Source: Alnus glutinosa (Eukaryota > Streptophyta > Magnoliopsida > Fagales > Betulaceae). From it: a stretch of 64,000 bases of DNA. Where the stretch lies: NCBI RefSeq assembly GCF_958979055.1, contig NC_084889.1, positions 7,867,761 through 7,931,760 on the forward strand, in the 5' to 3' direction. This document shows, piece after piece, positions 33,769 through 46,087 of the stretch. The notes below the pieces were generated by a model. That model was not told where the DNA came from. It did not search any database and was given only the letters and a program-made list of their open reading frames with translations. Position 1 is the first letter of the stretch. Every line of letters starts with the position of its first letter. The position numbers were made by a program, and so were the translations under genes.

Positions 33769-35371
33769 CAATTAAACTCTTCAAGTTATCTTTGTTGTAG
33801 CTTATCTTATAGTAGTTTTCGTTTAATTAAATAAGGATTGTTATAGTTATCCTTCTAAGTCAATAGTCTTTTAGTTATTTGTAGCATTATGGTGCGAAGT
33901 TATTTAGTAGTAGGTTTCTATTGTTCTATTTAGGAGTTATCTTCATATCTATGTTATCTCTTATAGACGTTTAGTTTTAGTAGATGTTTATCTCCACTTA
34001 GTCGAGTTATGATACAAGTTGTTTTTCGAGCTGTGGAACTCAACTATGTATAGGTTATGTTCTTCTATTTAAAGAGATGAAATTATTAATAAAGGGAAGC
34101 AGAATTGATCCCAAACTTAATGCTTAAAAATGTCTAGATTCCCTCAGAATCTAAAAGGTTTAGGTTCCCTTAGAATCTAAAAGGTCTAGGTTCCTAAAAG
34201 GTCTAGGTTCCTTCAAAATCTAAGGTCTAAGTTCCCTCAAAACCTATCAAGTTATCTTGTTGCGTGTTTACAAAATCAATCACATAACAATTTGATATCA
34301 GAGCTAAGTTCTCGCTTAATGGCAAATTTAAGAGTAGATGGGCTTGAGCAGCAATTTGTCTCATGGATATGTTAGAAGGCTTGATGAAGAAGATAAAAGA
34401 AAATAATGCCAAGTTGCACGGCCTTATCTTAAAGAAAGTGTTGGATGCACACATGAATGAAGTCCAATGCCCTCAGCATCCACAAAGTCACTCCAATCCA
34501 TCTCGCCACCGCTGGAAAACCAAGCAAAAAAAACCCAAAGGCTTCAAACAGGACCGCTTGACACCAATGGAGCACCACTTGCCATGACCAAAACGGCACA
34601 GATCCAGCTATCCCAATTTGATTTGCTGTCACCTTGGGCTATTTATGGAAGGAACCGACGACTCCATCATCATGGGGCCACATTGATTGTGAAGCAACTC
34701 GGGTTACAGATCCATTCACCTAGTAACCACCGTGTAGTTATAATCCTTTAGGTAAGCGCCCGCCTAAGAAGCAAATGAAATGCAATTTTCAAACTTTGTC
34801 CTTAAGAACAATGACACTTTCAAAAAGGAAGGAATGTTATGAAAGTAGAATTCTCCAACGTGTAGATAACGTTAGCATGACTCACAAGCACGTATCCAAT
34901 AAAACTTTTAAGTTATCTTTGTTGTAGCTTATCTTAGAGTAGTCATAGTTTAATTAAATAATGATAGTTATAGTTATCATTCTAAGTCAATAGTCTTTTA
35001 ATTATTTGTAACACTATAGTGCAAAAGTCATTTAGTAGTAGGTTTTTATTGTTCTATATAGGAGTTATCTCCATATCTATGTTATCACTTATAGACATTT
35101 AGTTCCAGCGGATGTTTATCTCTACTTAGTCGAGTCATGATAGGAGTTGTTTTTTGAGTTGTAGAACTCAACTCTGCGATTCCTCCATTTAAAGAGATAA
35201 ATTTATTAATAAAGGAAAGCAGAGTTAATCCCAAACATTGTGTTTGAAAATGTCTAGGTTCCTTCATAATCTAAAAGGTTTAGGTTCTCTTATAATTTAA
35301 GGTTTAGGTTCCCTCAGAACCTATCAAATTATCCCGTTGCGTGCTTGCAAAATCATTCAAGTAACAGTTGT

Positions 35372-37791
35372 ATGTAAAATTACTAGTATAAATATGATAA
35401 TGCATCTCTTAAAAGGTTGAAAAGTTCGACCCACCTCGCTCAATCCTAATGCCTACCCGTGGATGGCAATCTGTTACTGGCTAGTCTACCACAATGGTCG
35501 ATTTTGAATTCTTCTTTTCCCTTCCGTTATGACCTAAATTCATATTTTCATAGAGCAATATTGCTCTAACCCACCTCCAAGCTCTTCCTCGCTCTTGAGA
35601 ACCACTCCAACAGACTGTTTTGAGAAATGTGTTATCATCTCATGAGATTGTGACATATAACTTGATAACTAATTTTAGCGTGAAAAAAAATTGAAGTGTA
35701 GCATTCCTTTATTGTTTTAAGGAGTGGGTTTTGTTGCAAAGTAATGGTTCGACCATTAGAATCTAGAGACTCATTGCTCCTCCTCTACTAGTAATATATT
35801 AGGGTATCAAATAATGTTTTTTAAAAGATAAAATTTGAAACATTAAAGTTTATCCAAATGAAATATGAAGATATTGATATACTTGAGGAATGAGGAGACT
35901 TTGTAGGATGATAAATCTTGACCACTAGTAGTTTCAATATGTAGCTCAAAACCTTAATTTGAAGAACTGATACAAGTTACATCCATTACTCTTATTAAAC
36001 GGGGAAAATGATTGAAAGTAACCAAGAATTGATCAAGTCAAATGGATGCTCATTTTAACCATTTTGTTGCCGATTGTTGCCTCTCTCTCTACTCAGCTAC
36101 CTTCTCACCACCGTCAAGCTCCTGTCCCACCACCCCCCCTATTGTCATCCTTTTGGCCAGTACAAATGGTTCGACCATCCTGAAAGGCGAGTTGAAAGTG
36201 GTCGAACCACCTTCTTTGGTTTTGTGACTTTCAACCACCTTTTTACTGAAGGAGGTCGAATCACCCCTAACGGAAGAAAGGGATGGCCGAACCACCTAAT
36301 TTGACAAAAATAAAGACCTCTCGCTTTGGTTAAATAAGAAGGCCAAACCACCCCCAATTGCACAAGGGAATGATTCGGTCACAACATGACAACGATGAGG
36401 GTGATGACAACGATGAGGGTGGTGGCAAGATAGGAGCTTGTTCGTGGTGGAAAGATGGCATATATATGAGCATAAGAAAAGGCTGGTTAAGCATAGAAGT
36501 GGCTGAAAATAAGATATATTTTTTTTCCTACTAATAAATGACATGATAAATTGTGATCATTCACTTTGAATTAATTGTCCACATCAAAGCTATTGCTAGG
36601 GTATTTATGCTCGGCCAATTAAAGGAAAAAGAAAAAGCCAACGGATTGGGAGCTCTAATTATAGAATCTTCCCATATCCTAGTTACAAAAAAGAGGAAAA
36701 AAAAAAAAAGTAGGTGTAAAACTAAAGTATTTATAAACAATTTAAACACAATATATATATATATATACATCAAAACGCTTTAAATAAATAAAAAAATAAA
36801 AAAATAACTCTTAGAATGCATTATGCCATTATCAAACAGAGTCGACGTCGTTTCCATCCATTTATACATCCCCCAACCGACCCTTCGCCCACTAAAACGT
36901 TTTTTTTTTTCCCTCTCTCTACTCTCTACTAGTCTAGTCCCCTCCTCAGTCCTCCACCTTGTCTCTCACCGAAACTTTCTTTTTCTGCAACAACAATAAT
37001 TGAGAGCTTAAAATCCCTCCTCTGCCTCTCCATTTCTCTCACTTTCCGTTTCTCTCTCTCTCTGAACTTTTTTCTTTACCTTCTCTGTCTACTCACCCAG
37101 CCTACTTTGTACATTTCAGTAGTCACGAATACCAAGCCCTCTTGCTTTTGGCTTGATTAACTTTCTATTTCCCTCTGATGCATAACAAGAAAACAGAGCG
37201 TGTGTGAAGCAGGGCCTACTTTGTACTTCCCTTCCTTCTTTGGCTCTGGGAATTACTCTCAAACCCACCAACCCACCAACCATCCTCTGTTTTTACTCCT
37301 ATTTTACGCCATCTTCCATATTCAAATCGTCTGCTTCTTTTACCCCGTGCTCATCACGTACTCTCACAGTTAATAGAGTAATTTAAGAAGGAAGTGGAAA
37401 AAAAAAGGTGGGTTCTTTTGCTCAATAGTCAATATTTTGGTTTCTCTTGCTCTTTTATATACAACTACTAGAAATGAAGATTAGATTGAAAAAAGAAAGA
37501 AAAAAAAGAAAGAAACCTTGGTTTCCGTTATATATGTTGGTAGTTTACGTGCCATTATAGCTTCAGTGAAGAAAGTACTTCAGGATTTCAATTTGTTTAT
37601 AATTGCTTGACGGAGTTTTTAAGTTGGTTACTTGCCATTTTTGAAGGCTTCCCTCATGTTTGAACAAATAACCAAAAACTTGGGTTTCGTTTGGTTCACT
37701 GTTTGATTGAATCTTCTTGCAGAATACATGCCATTTTGGAGGTTTCTCCCTGAAACCATCACTAATTGAAACTAAAAAGGAAGAAAAACAA
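35372..37791. other. Intergenic DNA and probable MATE 5' region
   Basis: No gene seen before 37792. 36165-36360 repeats GGTTCGACCA / GGTCGAACCACC-type motifs, a likely transposon remnant. From about 36890 the sequence is CT-rich and probably contains the MATE promoter and a long 5' leader; 37016-37065 is a (TC)-rich stretch. A short (TA)n run lies at 36751-36768. Confidence 0.5.
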
Positions 37792-40231
37792 ATGGCGGAT
37801 AGAGACCCGGATTTCTATTCCCATAAATCCCCCTCATCTTCGCAGGTAACACTTGTGCTCTTGCAAGCTTTCTCTGTCTATTAACTTGTTATTTATATTA
37901 TCTACAATTTAATGCAAACAGGTAGGAGAAGAGCTGAAAGAGCTATGGCTTATGGCCTTGCCGACCACAGCCACGAACTTCATGGCCTTTTTTCGATCAG
38001 CGGTTTCGGTCCTGTTCTTGGGACGTCTTGGTAGCCTAGAGCTCGCCGGAGGAGCCCTCTCCATCGGCTTCACGAACATCACCGGGTACTCTGTTCTCGT
38101 CGGCCTTGCCTCAGGGCTGGAACCGGTCTGCAGCCAAGCCTACGGTAGCAAGAACTGGGACCTTCTCTCGCTCTCCCTCCAGCGCATGATCTTCATACTC
38201 ATGCTCGCCATCATACCCATCAGCCTCTTGTGGGTCAACATGGAAACCATCATGGTATCCATGGGGCAGGACAAGGACATCACCGCAATGGCCGCGACCT
38301 ACTGTATCTACTCCCTGCCGGACCTGCTGACAAACACTTTGCTGCAGCCGCTGCGGGTTTTCCTAAGGTCACAGCGGGTGACCAAGCCAATGATGTACTG
38401 CTCCCTATTGGCGGTCACCTTCCACGTCCCCCTTAACATATTGTTGGTGGTGGTGATGGGGCTTGGGGTGCCGGGAGTGGCGATGGCGTCGGTGCTGACG
38501 AACCTGAACATGGTGATGCTGATGGTGGGGTACGTGTGGTGGGCCGGGCGGAACGGAGGGGAGATGAGATGGACGGCCGGGATCGACTTGAAAGAGGTGT
38601 GTTGGGGTGGGGTGGGTCCCTTGTTGCAACTGGCGGTACCGAGCTGTCTGGGTATATGCTTGGAGTGGTGGTGGTACGAGATTGTGACGGTGATGGCTGG
38701 GTACTTGCCGAATCCAACACTGGCTGTCGCCGCCACTGGGATTCTCATTCAGACCACTAGCATGATGTACACTGTCCCCATGGCCCTCGCTGGCTGCGTC
38801 TCTGCCAGAGTAACTTCTTCACCTTTAAACTTCCCCATAATTTACTGCTATTATTATTTTCTCTTTTTCTTTTTCTTTTTCTTTTTTCCCAATGGGTTGA
38901 ACTTGAACCACGCCAGCTAGCTCGGTTCAGTCAGAACTCGGTCACATTGGTGGTGGGGGTTGTGCGTCCCATTTCGTGTCGGACATGGTCTACCTGTTGG
39001 GCAAGGTGCCCTGGTAACAGTGCCATGACCCGTCTTTTCAGGACTCCTTGGATACTGGGATTATTACGTTACAAGAAATTTATTTTTTTCAACAGTTTTT
39101 CTTCATAAATAACCCCCCATGCCCCTCCTTCATTGGGTTCAAATTCAGTGCCATTTAGGTCGAGTCGATCTCTTGACGGAAAATGCTTGACTTCTACACA
39201 TATTTTACTCTATTCTTTTCATAAATTTAGTCACGTTTTATGAATTGCATGCGTAATTTGTCTTATCATGAACTTATAGATATAATAAGTGTCGTATGAA
39301 TTGTTGTATGACCGTCTATACCTTAGCGGTAACAATTTAATGCTACTTTTTACGGCTATTTATCGCATCCATTTCATGAGGCGATGCGGTGGCGTGCTTT
39401 GAGCACATATAAGGACATGAGGGCATGGGTGGATCACACAAGTAATGTGAGTGGACAAAAGTGAAGTAGAGGGGCATGTAAGCATGCACTTTGTTGTCCA
39501 ATGGGTGTGAGGAGACTATATATGTAACCAACAGATGTGAACCACCCGGGCTTTTTTCCCAATCCCAAAAAGTATATCCTTAGAAAAAGGTGGCTCCCAG
39601 AAATCTGGACCATAACTCATGATGAAAGTGCTTGTACATGCAGGTTGGGAATGATCTTGGAGCTGGTAAGCCATACAAAGCCAAGCTAGCAGCCATGGTT
39701 GCATTGGGATGCGCCTTTGTGATCGGCATCATCAACGTGACCTGGACTGTGATCCTTAGAGAAAGATGGGCTGGTCTCTTCACAAAAGATGAGCTTGTCA
39801 TGGCATTGGTTGCCTCAGTCATGCCCATCATGGGGCTCTGCGAGCTCGGCAATTGCCCTCAAACCACTGGGTGCGGTGTCCTCCGCGGCACCGCACGGCC
39901 GGCCGTGGGCGCCCGTGTCAACTTGGGGTCGTTTTACTTTGTCGGCACGCCCGTGGCGGTCGGCCTAGCCTTCTGTCTGAAAGTTGGGTTCAGTGGGCTG
40001 TGGTTCGGCCTCCTCTCTGCTCAGATGGCTTGTGTTGTCTCAATCCTCTATGTTGTGGTGGCCCGTACGGATTGGGAGGCTGAAGCTTCCAAGGCCAAGA
40101 ATCTTACTGGGTTAGAGATGATTAAATGCAATGGGGTTCATGTTGAAGAATGTGAGAAGGACGAAGAGAGAAAAAGGTTGTTGGTAAATGGAAATGGAAA
40201 TCACAATAATAACGTGCATGATGTTTGCTAG
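37792..40231 (+). CDS. MATE efflux carrier (DETOXIFICATION family), 3 exons
   Basis: Exons 37792-37845, 37922-38809 and 39644-40231 join in phase 0 at GT-AG introns of 76 and 834 nt to give 509 aa plus stop. A short hydrophilic N-terminus ([18 protein letters not shown]) leads into about 12 membrane spans. Family motifs seen are LFLGRLG.LELAGG, the conserved [28 protein letters not shown] [17 protein letters not shown] across the exon 2/3 junction, and [20 protein letters not shown] carriers export metabolites, xenobiotics or hormones from the cytosol by proton- or sodium-coupled antiport at the plasma membrane or internal membranes. The sequence looks closest to the DTX48-54-like subgroup (judged by eye). 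If intron 2 is retained, exon 2 would end in a short intronic tail. The length is normal for the family and no key region is missing. Confidence 0.92.
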
Positions 40232-41128
40232 AGAAAGCATGCAGATGATGTATGTATGGGAGATGTTCTTGGGTTTTGGGATGTGTTTTTTTTTCTTTTT
40301 TGTTGGTTAGTTGCTTTGTGGGTTTTCTGACTCAATACTTGGAATTTTGTGTGTAGGGTTGTGGGTTGCTTTTCAATTTTTGATGGGGGTTCTGTCATGG
40401 AACTGTTTTGTTAGCTGATTGTGTCACTCCCCATGCAAGTGTTACATATTTTAAAGAAAGAATGGCCTACATTGTTCTCATCCCTTTGTTTTTTGTGATG
40501 CTAGTGGAAAGATTGTAGGGAAAACACCAAAGTTTAGCCGGTTTGGTGTTTTCTAGTTGTGTACATTTGTGTGGGAACTCCGAGCTATTTCAAATCTAAA
40601 GCAAATTTGGCTTACTTCTAGTTTGAAATATAAATTATTGGACATCTCTTATAAAGAAAAATACTCAGGAATTCGATATGAATCTACTACGAAATTAACA
40701 GACTAAGGTTAAAGAAGATTGACCTATATGTTTTATACCCATATATATCTCGACACGATTGAAACTCAACATATGAATACGAATTGCCACTCTTAAAGTT
40801 CGGGCATTAGCTAGGGTGTTGATCTATTTTCAACTGCAAATGCGTGTGGTGCACATCATTTGACTTTCTTCTCACTAATTTTGTGTAAACTATTGTGGCC
40901 TAACTTGTCAAGTCTAGCTGCAAATGGGAGAAAAAGGGTTTGTTACGTCAACAATTTCTGTTCACATAATATGGGTGAAAGAGAGATCGAAAGGATAGCA
41001 TGTGAATATTTTCAGGACATCAAAGCATAAAATTGATGCAATTGATGCTTTATGAACCGAAATTGGAATATGACACATAAATTAGGGACAAAAATGATGA
41101 TATGACATATTTTTAATGAAAAAGATAA
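40232..41128. other. MATE 3' region and intergenic DNA
   Basis: The first 200-300 bases are T-rich and G/T-rich, in keeping with a 3' UTR. Nothing else was recognised before the MULE-MITE. Confidence 0.5.
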
Positions 41129-41137
41129 TAAAAATTT

Positions 41138-41564
41138 GGGAAAACTTCACCTAATTTTTCTGAACTTTCGTTACTTTTGTAATTACTCTTCAAAGTTCAA
41201 AAACTCTCAATAGTGCATCAAACTTTTATTTTTTAAAAAATTCAATCTACTCCATTGGAATTTTCTGTTAAATACAAACGAAAGGTGTTGAAATTCCTAA
41301 AATACCATTGTTTTTAAAAAATCAATGGTAATTTAAGGTAATTTTGTAATATTATAAAGTTTACAGGGGTATTATGATCATTTTACTTTTTGACCTTCTG
41401 ATTTAACCCAAAACCCTAACAAAAACCCTAACAGAAGGGGTGAGATTGCAAAAAATTAAAATTTCGATACATTATATTGAGAGTTTTTGAACTTTGAGAG
41501 AGGGGGAGGGGGTGAGTAATTGTGAAACTGTTGAAAGTTTAAGAGGGTTAAGTAGAGTTTTCTC
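41138..41564. mobile_element. MULE-type MITE, 427 bp, with perfect 9-bp target-site duplication
   Basis: The 9-bp duplication TAAAAATTT flanks both ends (41129-41137 and 41565-41573), as expected for Mutator-like elements. Terminal repeats about 32 bp long (GGGAAAACTTCACCTAA left; reverse complement of right GAGAAAACTCTACTTAA) match imperfectly. A further inverted pair CAAAAACTCTCAATA / TATTGAGAGTTTTTG lies inside. Non-coding. Confidence 0.88.
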
Positions 41565-41828
41565 TAAAAATTTCGTATGATTATATCAATGCAGGTCATG
41601 CACATATAGAGCAAGTGTTTGCAATGCAGCGGGTAAACCCTTTCAAACATTGATTAGGATTTTTTCCATTGTGTATATGTTGTAAGAGAAAGGGAGAGGA
41701 TTTATTTTATGACTTAGGTTAGATTTTACAGATTTAATAGTGTATATATTATCTCGTCATTTAAATGATATAGCACAGTGTAACATTGTTAAAGACAACA
41801 AAACAAAATCTAAACCATTGATGAGAAA

Positions 41829-42791
41829 AAACACTTTATATCTATATTGGGGAGCCACTTCTCTCTGGCGAATCTTCTCCTCTAGGACAGCGACCAAGGT
41901 TTTGAGTGGGTTTCGTAGGCTTCCCTCCTCCCCAGTTGTTTTGTTCTTAAGATTTTGTCTTTAAGTATTCTCCCAGCCTTTAGGGCTGTGGAAGTTTTTG
42001 TTCCTCCTGGACTAGATTCGGTGGAGGTTGTGTCTCCGAGCCTTTGGGCTATGGAGTTGGGCTTTTGTGTTTTCTTGGTTTTCTCTGGCAGGAAGGCAAC
42101 ACAAGTTGTCCTCTGGGAGTTTCGGTGCCCGGCGATCTCTGGCCGTTTATTAAATCTGTCCATGGGCATCTGTGAAGCCAGATCTATGATCATCCACCGA
42201 TCCTCTCTCGATACGCGCCTTGCCGTAGTGTTCGCCGTCATCCTTCGGTGCTCTCGCTTCAAATTACGGCCTTGTCAGAGTTTTGATGTCCCGCGCGTGG
42301 CCAGCACACGCCAATGAGTCTTATATCCTTGGCCGACACGTGAGGGCCATGCCCTATCTCCCAAGCCTTGGTGGCTGGGGCCTAATGGTCCACGAAGGTC
42401 GCTTGCTGCAGAGGAGTCTCCGGGAACACACGCCGTCTTTGGCGATGGAAACCACTTTCCGACGGTGGCTTTGCGTGTGGTTCCTGTTGTGTTATGTTTC
42501 TATTTTGTTGTTTGGTTTTTTAGAAAGTTTGACGGTGATTTTCATGTATTACTGGACTGTTTATGGCTTGTTAGCTCAGATCAGCCATCTTTTATTTGTT
42601 AGAGGAGCGTTATTGTCAAAGAGTGGCTTCAGTGTCAATCCCTGTAATATTTGTGAATTTGTTGGCAGCACCCAAGTCAATTTTCTTGCTTAGTGTGTAG
42701 GGTATCATTGTATCTCTATTCACTGTATTTGCCTTCGGACATTTCATATTAATATATAGTAGCTCCAGGTTACCTTGTTCAAAAAAAAAAA
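41829..42791 (+). mobile_element. Poly(A)-tailed non-autonomous retroposon, copy 1
   Basis: Ends in TTGTTC plus an A-run, with diverged target duplications (AATCTAAACCATTGATGAG before, AATCTAAGCCATGAATGG after). It shares with copies 2 and 3 blocks such as CCTTTAGGGCTGTGGAAG, TGTTCCTCCTGG, CGGTGGAGG, AGCCAGATCTA and a Pol II-like GC-rich body. No RT or endonuclease is encoded; long frames through it are unconserved between copies. Probably mobilised by an L1-like LINE. Confidence 0.75.
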
Positions 42792-42879
42792 TAATCTAAG
42801 CCATGAATGGAGAGAATCCTATTCCAAACAGACACATGATGGAATTCTAATTTACAACTCAACTGCTTTGGTAATTTGT

Positions 42880-43145
42880 AAGGCTGTCAATTTTTTACAT
42901 ATATCGCGAACTTGACACAAACACAACACAAAATTAGCAAGTTAGGGTTGATGAGTCTAACTTATTTAATCAAATGGGTTGGATTATGGTTAACTTAAAT
43001 AATCTTATACACATGCATCGACACGATGTGAACCAAACACACAACATTTAGGGCTGTTAATTTTTGACACAACTCGCGAACCCGACATGAACCCAACACG
43101 AAAGTAGCGGGTTAGAGTTGAAGGGTCTGACCAATATATTTAATT
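42880..43145 (+). repeat. Two partial copies of a hAT-like GGCTGTCAATTTTT repeat
   Basis: AAGGCTGTCAATTTTTTACA (42881) and AGGGCTGTTAATTTTTGACA (43050) begin successive copies, each continuing with CGCGAAC..GACA..AAACACAACAC-type sequence and GGGTTAGGGTTGA/GGGTTAGAGTTGA. The second copy is split by the retroposon at 43160 and resumes at 44160 (TCGAGTTATGATTGACC). Related sequence recurs near 47100-47960. Termini of this kind are common in plant hAT MITEs. Confidence 0.6.
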
Positions 43146-43159
43146 AAATGAGTCGAGTT

Positions 43160-44153
43160 TCTTCGTCAGACTTACCGAGAGAGAGAGAGAGTCTTCCGTG
43201 ATTTTTCAGTCTGGCCGGAGGAGGGAGGCTTTGGCCTCTCTCCTCCCGGCTGTGCTTTTGCTTCTCTCTCAGCCTCTTGAGCTGTAGAGATTTTGTTCCC
43301 CCTGGTTTGAACCGGTGGTGGCTGGTTTTCCCCTAGCTCTCTTGGGCTATGGTGGCTTGTGTTTGTTTAGGTTTTGTTGTTTTTTTTCTTCTGGTGTTTT
43401 GGCAGTGAGATCCATTTCAAGAAGTCCGGTTTGGAGAGTGGCCAGACTCCGGTGTCGTCGACAGAGTGCTTTGGTCGGTTTTTAAGTTTGTTTCTCTCGG
43501 TTTTCGAAGCCAGATCTACGCACATCAGTCGACTTCTACTAGACACGCGCCACCCAACTGTGTTCCCCGTCATATTCCGCCCTTACTGCCGGGAGCTTCG
43601 GCCGCGTGGTCCACTGGAGATCGGCGCGTGGTCCTCACGCGCCAGAGAGTTTTTACGCTCTGACTGCGCGTGAAGGCCACGCTCCGTCATTTTAAGCCGT
43701 GCTTGTCGGCGTCGAGGGTATACGACGTCGGATCTGCTGCTGGGTGCTTCCGGTGTCGACGCGTGTGCTACACGTGTCGCCGCTCGGGCGGAGTGTTGGC
43801 CATTTCTCCACTGCCGGCGTCCTGCTTTGGGTGTTTCTGCTGTTGTGTTGTGCATTCTTTTGTTTCTCCAGAACAGTTTGTCTTTGTATTGCTTAAATTT
43901 TACTAGAATTTTAGTGGCTAAATGCTAGATAGGCCCTCTTTTATTTTGAGAGTGTGCATTAATGTAAAGAGAGGCCCCAATGTAATTCTTGTAAGGTTTA
44001 AGTTTCTGCTAAGGTAGCTGTTTCTTAAGTCAGATCCTTCTGGCTTAAAGTTGTTGGGATCTTGTACCTCCTTCTTATGATGTAAGCCTTTGGGTTTTTT
44101 TATCAATATATTGAGTAGCACATGCTACTTTGTTCAAAAAAAAAAAAAATAAA
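43160..44153 (+). mobile_element. Poly(A)-tailed non-autonomous retroposon, copy 2
   Basis: Flanked by the 14-bp duplication AAATGAGTCGAGTT (43146-43159 and 44154-44167). The 3' end reads TGCTACTTTGTTC followed by an A-run. Shares the CCTCTTGAGCTGTAGAG, TTTGTTCCCCCTGG, CGGTGGTGGCTGG and AGCCAGATCTAC blocks with its relatives. Inserted in a hAT-like repeat. No conserved open frame. Confidence 0.85.
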
Positions 44154-44734
44154 AAATGAGTCGAGTTATGATTGACCTATATAATCTTATACCTATGCCT
44201 CGACATAACCCAAACTCACCACGCAAACACGTTGCATGTTAGTCCGACGTTCAATTGGATTATTAAAGAATAACTATGGGGTTAAATATGGTCAAATATT
44301 TTTTTTTTTGGGGGGGTGGGGGAGGCATAATTTTTTTTGAGAGGGTCATTTCAGACAAAAAATAAAAATAAAAAAAAAAATGTTGAGGATATGTATGAAA
44401 ATCAGGCTTTTCAGGACGTCCCTATTTAGATGGGGGTGATATTGAATGGTGATAGATAATTCTCCACTGAATGCCATTGCCACCAAACCCCGTGAATTAA
44501 AAGGGAATTGAAACATCTTTTCACACTGGTGCCTGAAATTGCATTTGATTATGATTCATGAAAATGTTTCAATCTCATTTTTCACACACATTAAAAAGAT
44601 GGCAAAGCATGTACGTTAATCCGGCATGTTAATTTGGTAAACTTTTTTAGAATTTTTTTTTTTCTTTTCAAACAGTAAAAAATATTTTTCCAGATAATAG
44701 TTAGTTACCATCACGGCGGAACTACATATAGACC

Positions 44735-44950
44735 AATCAGGGACGGGGCGGGAACTACATATAGACCAAGGGGGGTAATATGGCCTCCTTCGGTTTTCAG
44801 TTTTTTTTATTAAGTTATATATATATATATGTGTGTGTACTTTTTAGCTTAAAAATTAAGCTAGACCCTTATCAAAATTAAATCTAACTTATCATTCATA
44901 TTTTGGCCCATTCAAATAAAAAATCATAATTTCATCTCTGATTACCAAAC
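44735..44950. mobile_element. Degraded hAT MITE fragment
   Basis: Starts at CAGGGACGGGGCGG (44738) and continues with CCAAGGGGGGTAATATGGCC and a tract similar to 23325-23430. GGAACTACATATAGACCA is present twice (44718 and 44751), on either side of the CAGGGACGG end. The right terminus was not found. Confidence 0.5.
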
Positions 44951-45350
44951 AATTTTTAGATGTGGTCATGGCCATTAACACAGTTTTCAAAACAAACCCC
45001 AAAAAATATTTTAGAAAACTTCACACACTTTTTTATAGGAGTATTTTGAAAACATATTTTTATTTATTTAGGTGTAGAAGTTGATTTGTTACTTATAAAA
45101 AAAATGAAATTAAAAGAATTAAAGAGAGAGAGAGATAAAGAGGTGGCCACGTGACCGACCTTAACGGAAAAGGGGTGATAGCGCATGCAATCACCTTCAA
45201 CAAAATATATGGGGTGGACACGCAACCTATTCTCAACATGGTAGAAAGAGTAGTCACTAAAGCAACCTCAACAAAAGATAAGGGTGACCACGCAATTACC
45301 CTAAATGGAAAAAATGGGTAGTTGCGCCACCACCCTCGACATGACAGGAG

Positions 45351-45557
45351 CAAGGACAAAGGGAAGGGGGGGCTAGCAGGAGCCATGGCCCCCTCCAATT
45401 TCCTAAAAAAAAAAAATTATAAGATGGGAAAAACAAAAATTTTTAAAAAATTAAAAAATATAAGGTAAAAAATAAAAATTTAGCTTATTGGCCCCTAGCA
45501 AAAAAATTTTTTTTTGCCACCGGCCCCTGCCCATAAGAACTTCTGATTCCGTCCCTA
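45351..45557. mobile_element. hAT-type MITE, 207 bp, second copy
   Basis: Similar throughout to 3861-4066: GGGGGGCTAGCAGGAGCCATGG, an A-rich centre and TTGGCCCCT near the right end. The left end is decayed (CAAGGACAAAGGG for CAGGGACGGAGGG). Flanks GACAGGAG and AACAGGAG (45343-45350, 45558-45565) match 7 of 8. Confidence 0.85.
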
Positions 45558-46087
45558 AACAGGAGTGATCACGTGATCGACCACCCTCAATGAAAGATTG
45601 GGTCCCTCAACAAAAGAAAGGGGGTGGTCCTGCAATCACCCAAACAGGACAGAAGGAGTGGCTACATGGGTCTACATGAATTCCACATATTTAATGGTTA
45701 TTTTGCAAAAGGGAAGATGGGAGGTAGGTCTCTTTCATATTTTAAACAAGTATAATGTGAAGAGAAAAAAACATATTTGCAAAGAAACCATTAAATAATT
45801 TAAAAAAAATTAAAGAAAGCTACCTTATTTTGGATTTTGAAAAGGGCCAAAACATAGAAAGCAAAGAGTTTAACTCAGACAATTACGGTATTATTAAATA
45901 TTAATATCTTTTTTTTTTTAATTGGTATTATTAATATCTTGTAATCTAATGATACGTTTCCCTATATTTATATTTTATAGAAGTGAATGCTTGAAATTAT
46001 ATGGCCGGCCACAACGGAATACATTACACAAAATTTATGACGTAAAAGATTCTTCTTTCAACTTGTAATTAAAGAAAACAATAATGA

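Larger units (their letters stand above)
31041..35366 (+). mobile_element. Non-autonomous LTR retrotransposon with nested insertions in its 5' LTR
   Basis: The 3' LTR (34835-35366, 532 bp) runs TGTTATGAAAGTAG to AAGTAACA. The 5' LTR begins at 31041 with the same TGTTATGAAAGTAGA, is broken at 31056 by a CACTA element, resumes at 32531, is broken again at 32586 by a TRIM cluster, resumes at 33769 and ends ATAACA at 34289. The host duplication is GTTGT (31036-31040 and 35367-35371). A tRNA-Met-type primer site (TTGATATCAGAGC) follows the 5' LTR and a purine tract AAAAAGGAAGGAA precedes the 3' LTR. The 545-bp interior opens a gag-like frame at 34319 that stops after 18 codons. No protease, RT or integrase is left. 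Confidence 0.92.

Noticed and set aside
42283..43906. Several 65-136-aa frames that looked GC-rich and gene-like
   Set aside because: They fall in poly(A)-tailed retroposons and are not conserved in frame among the three copies.
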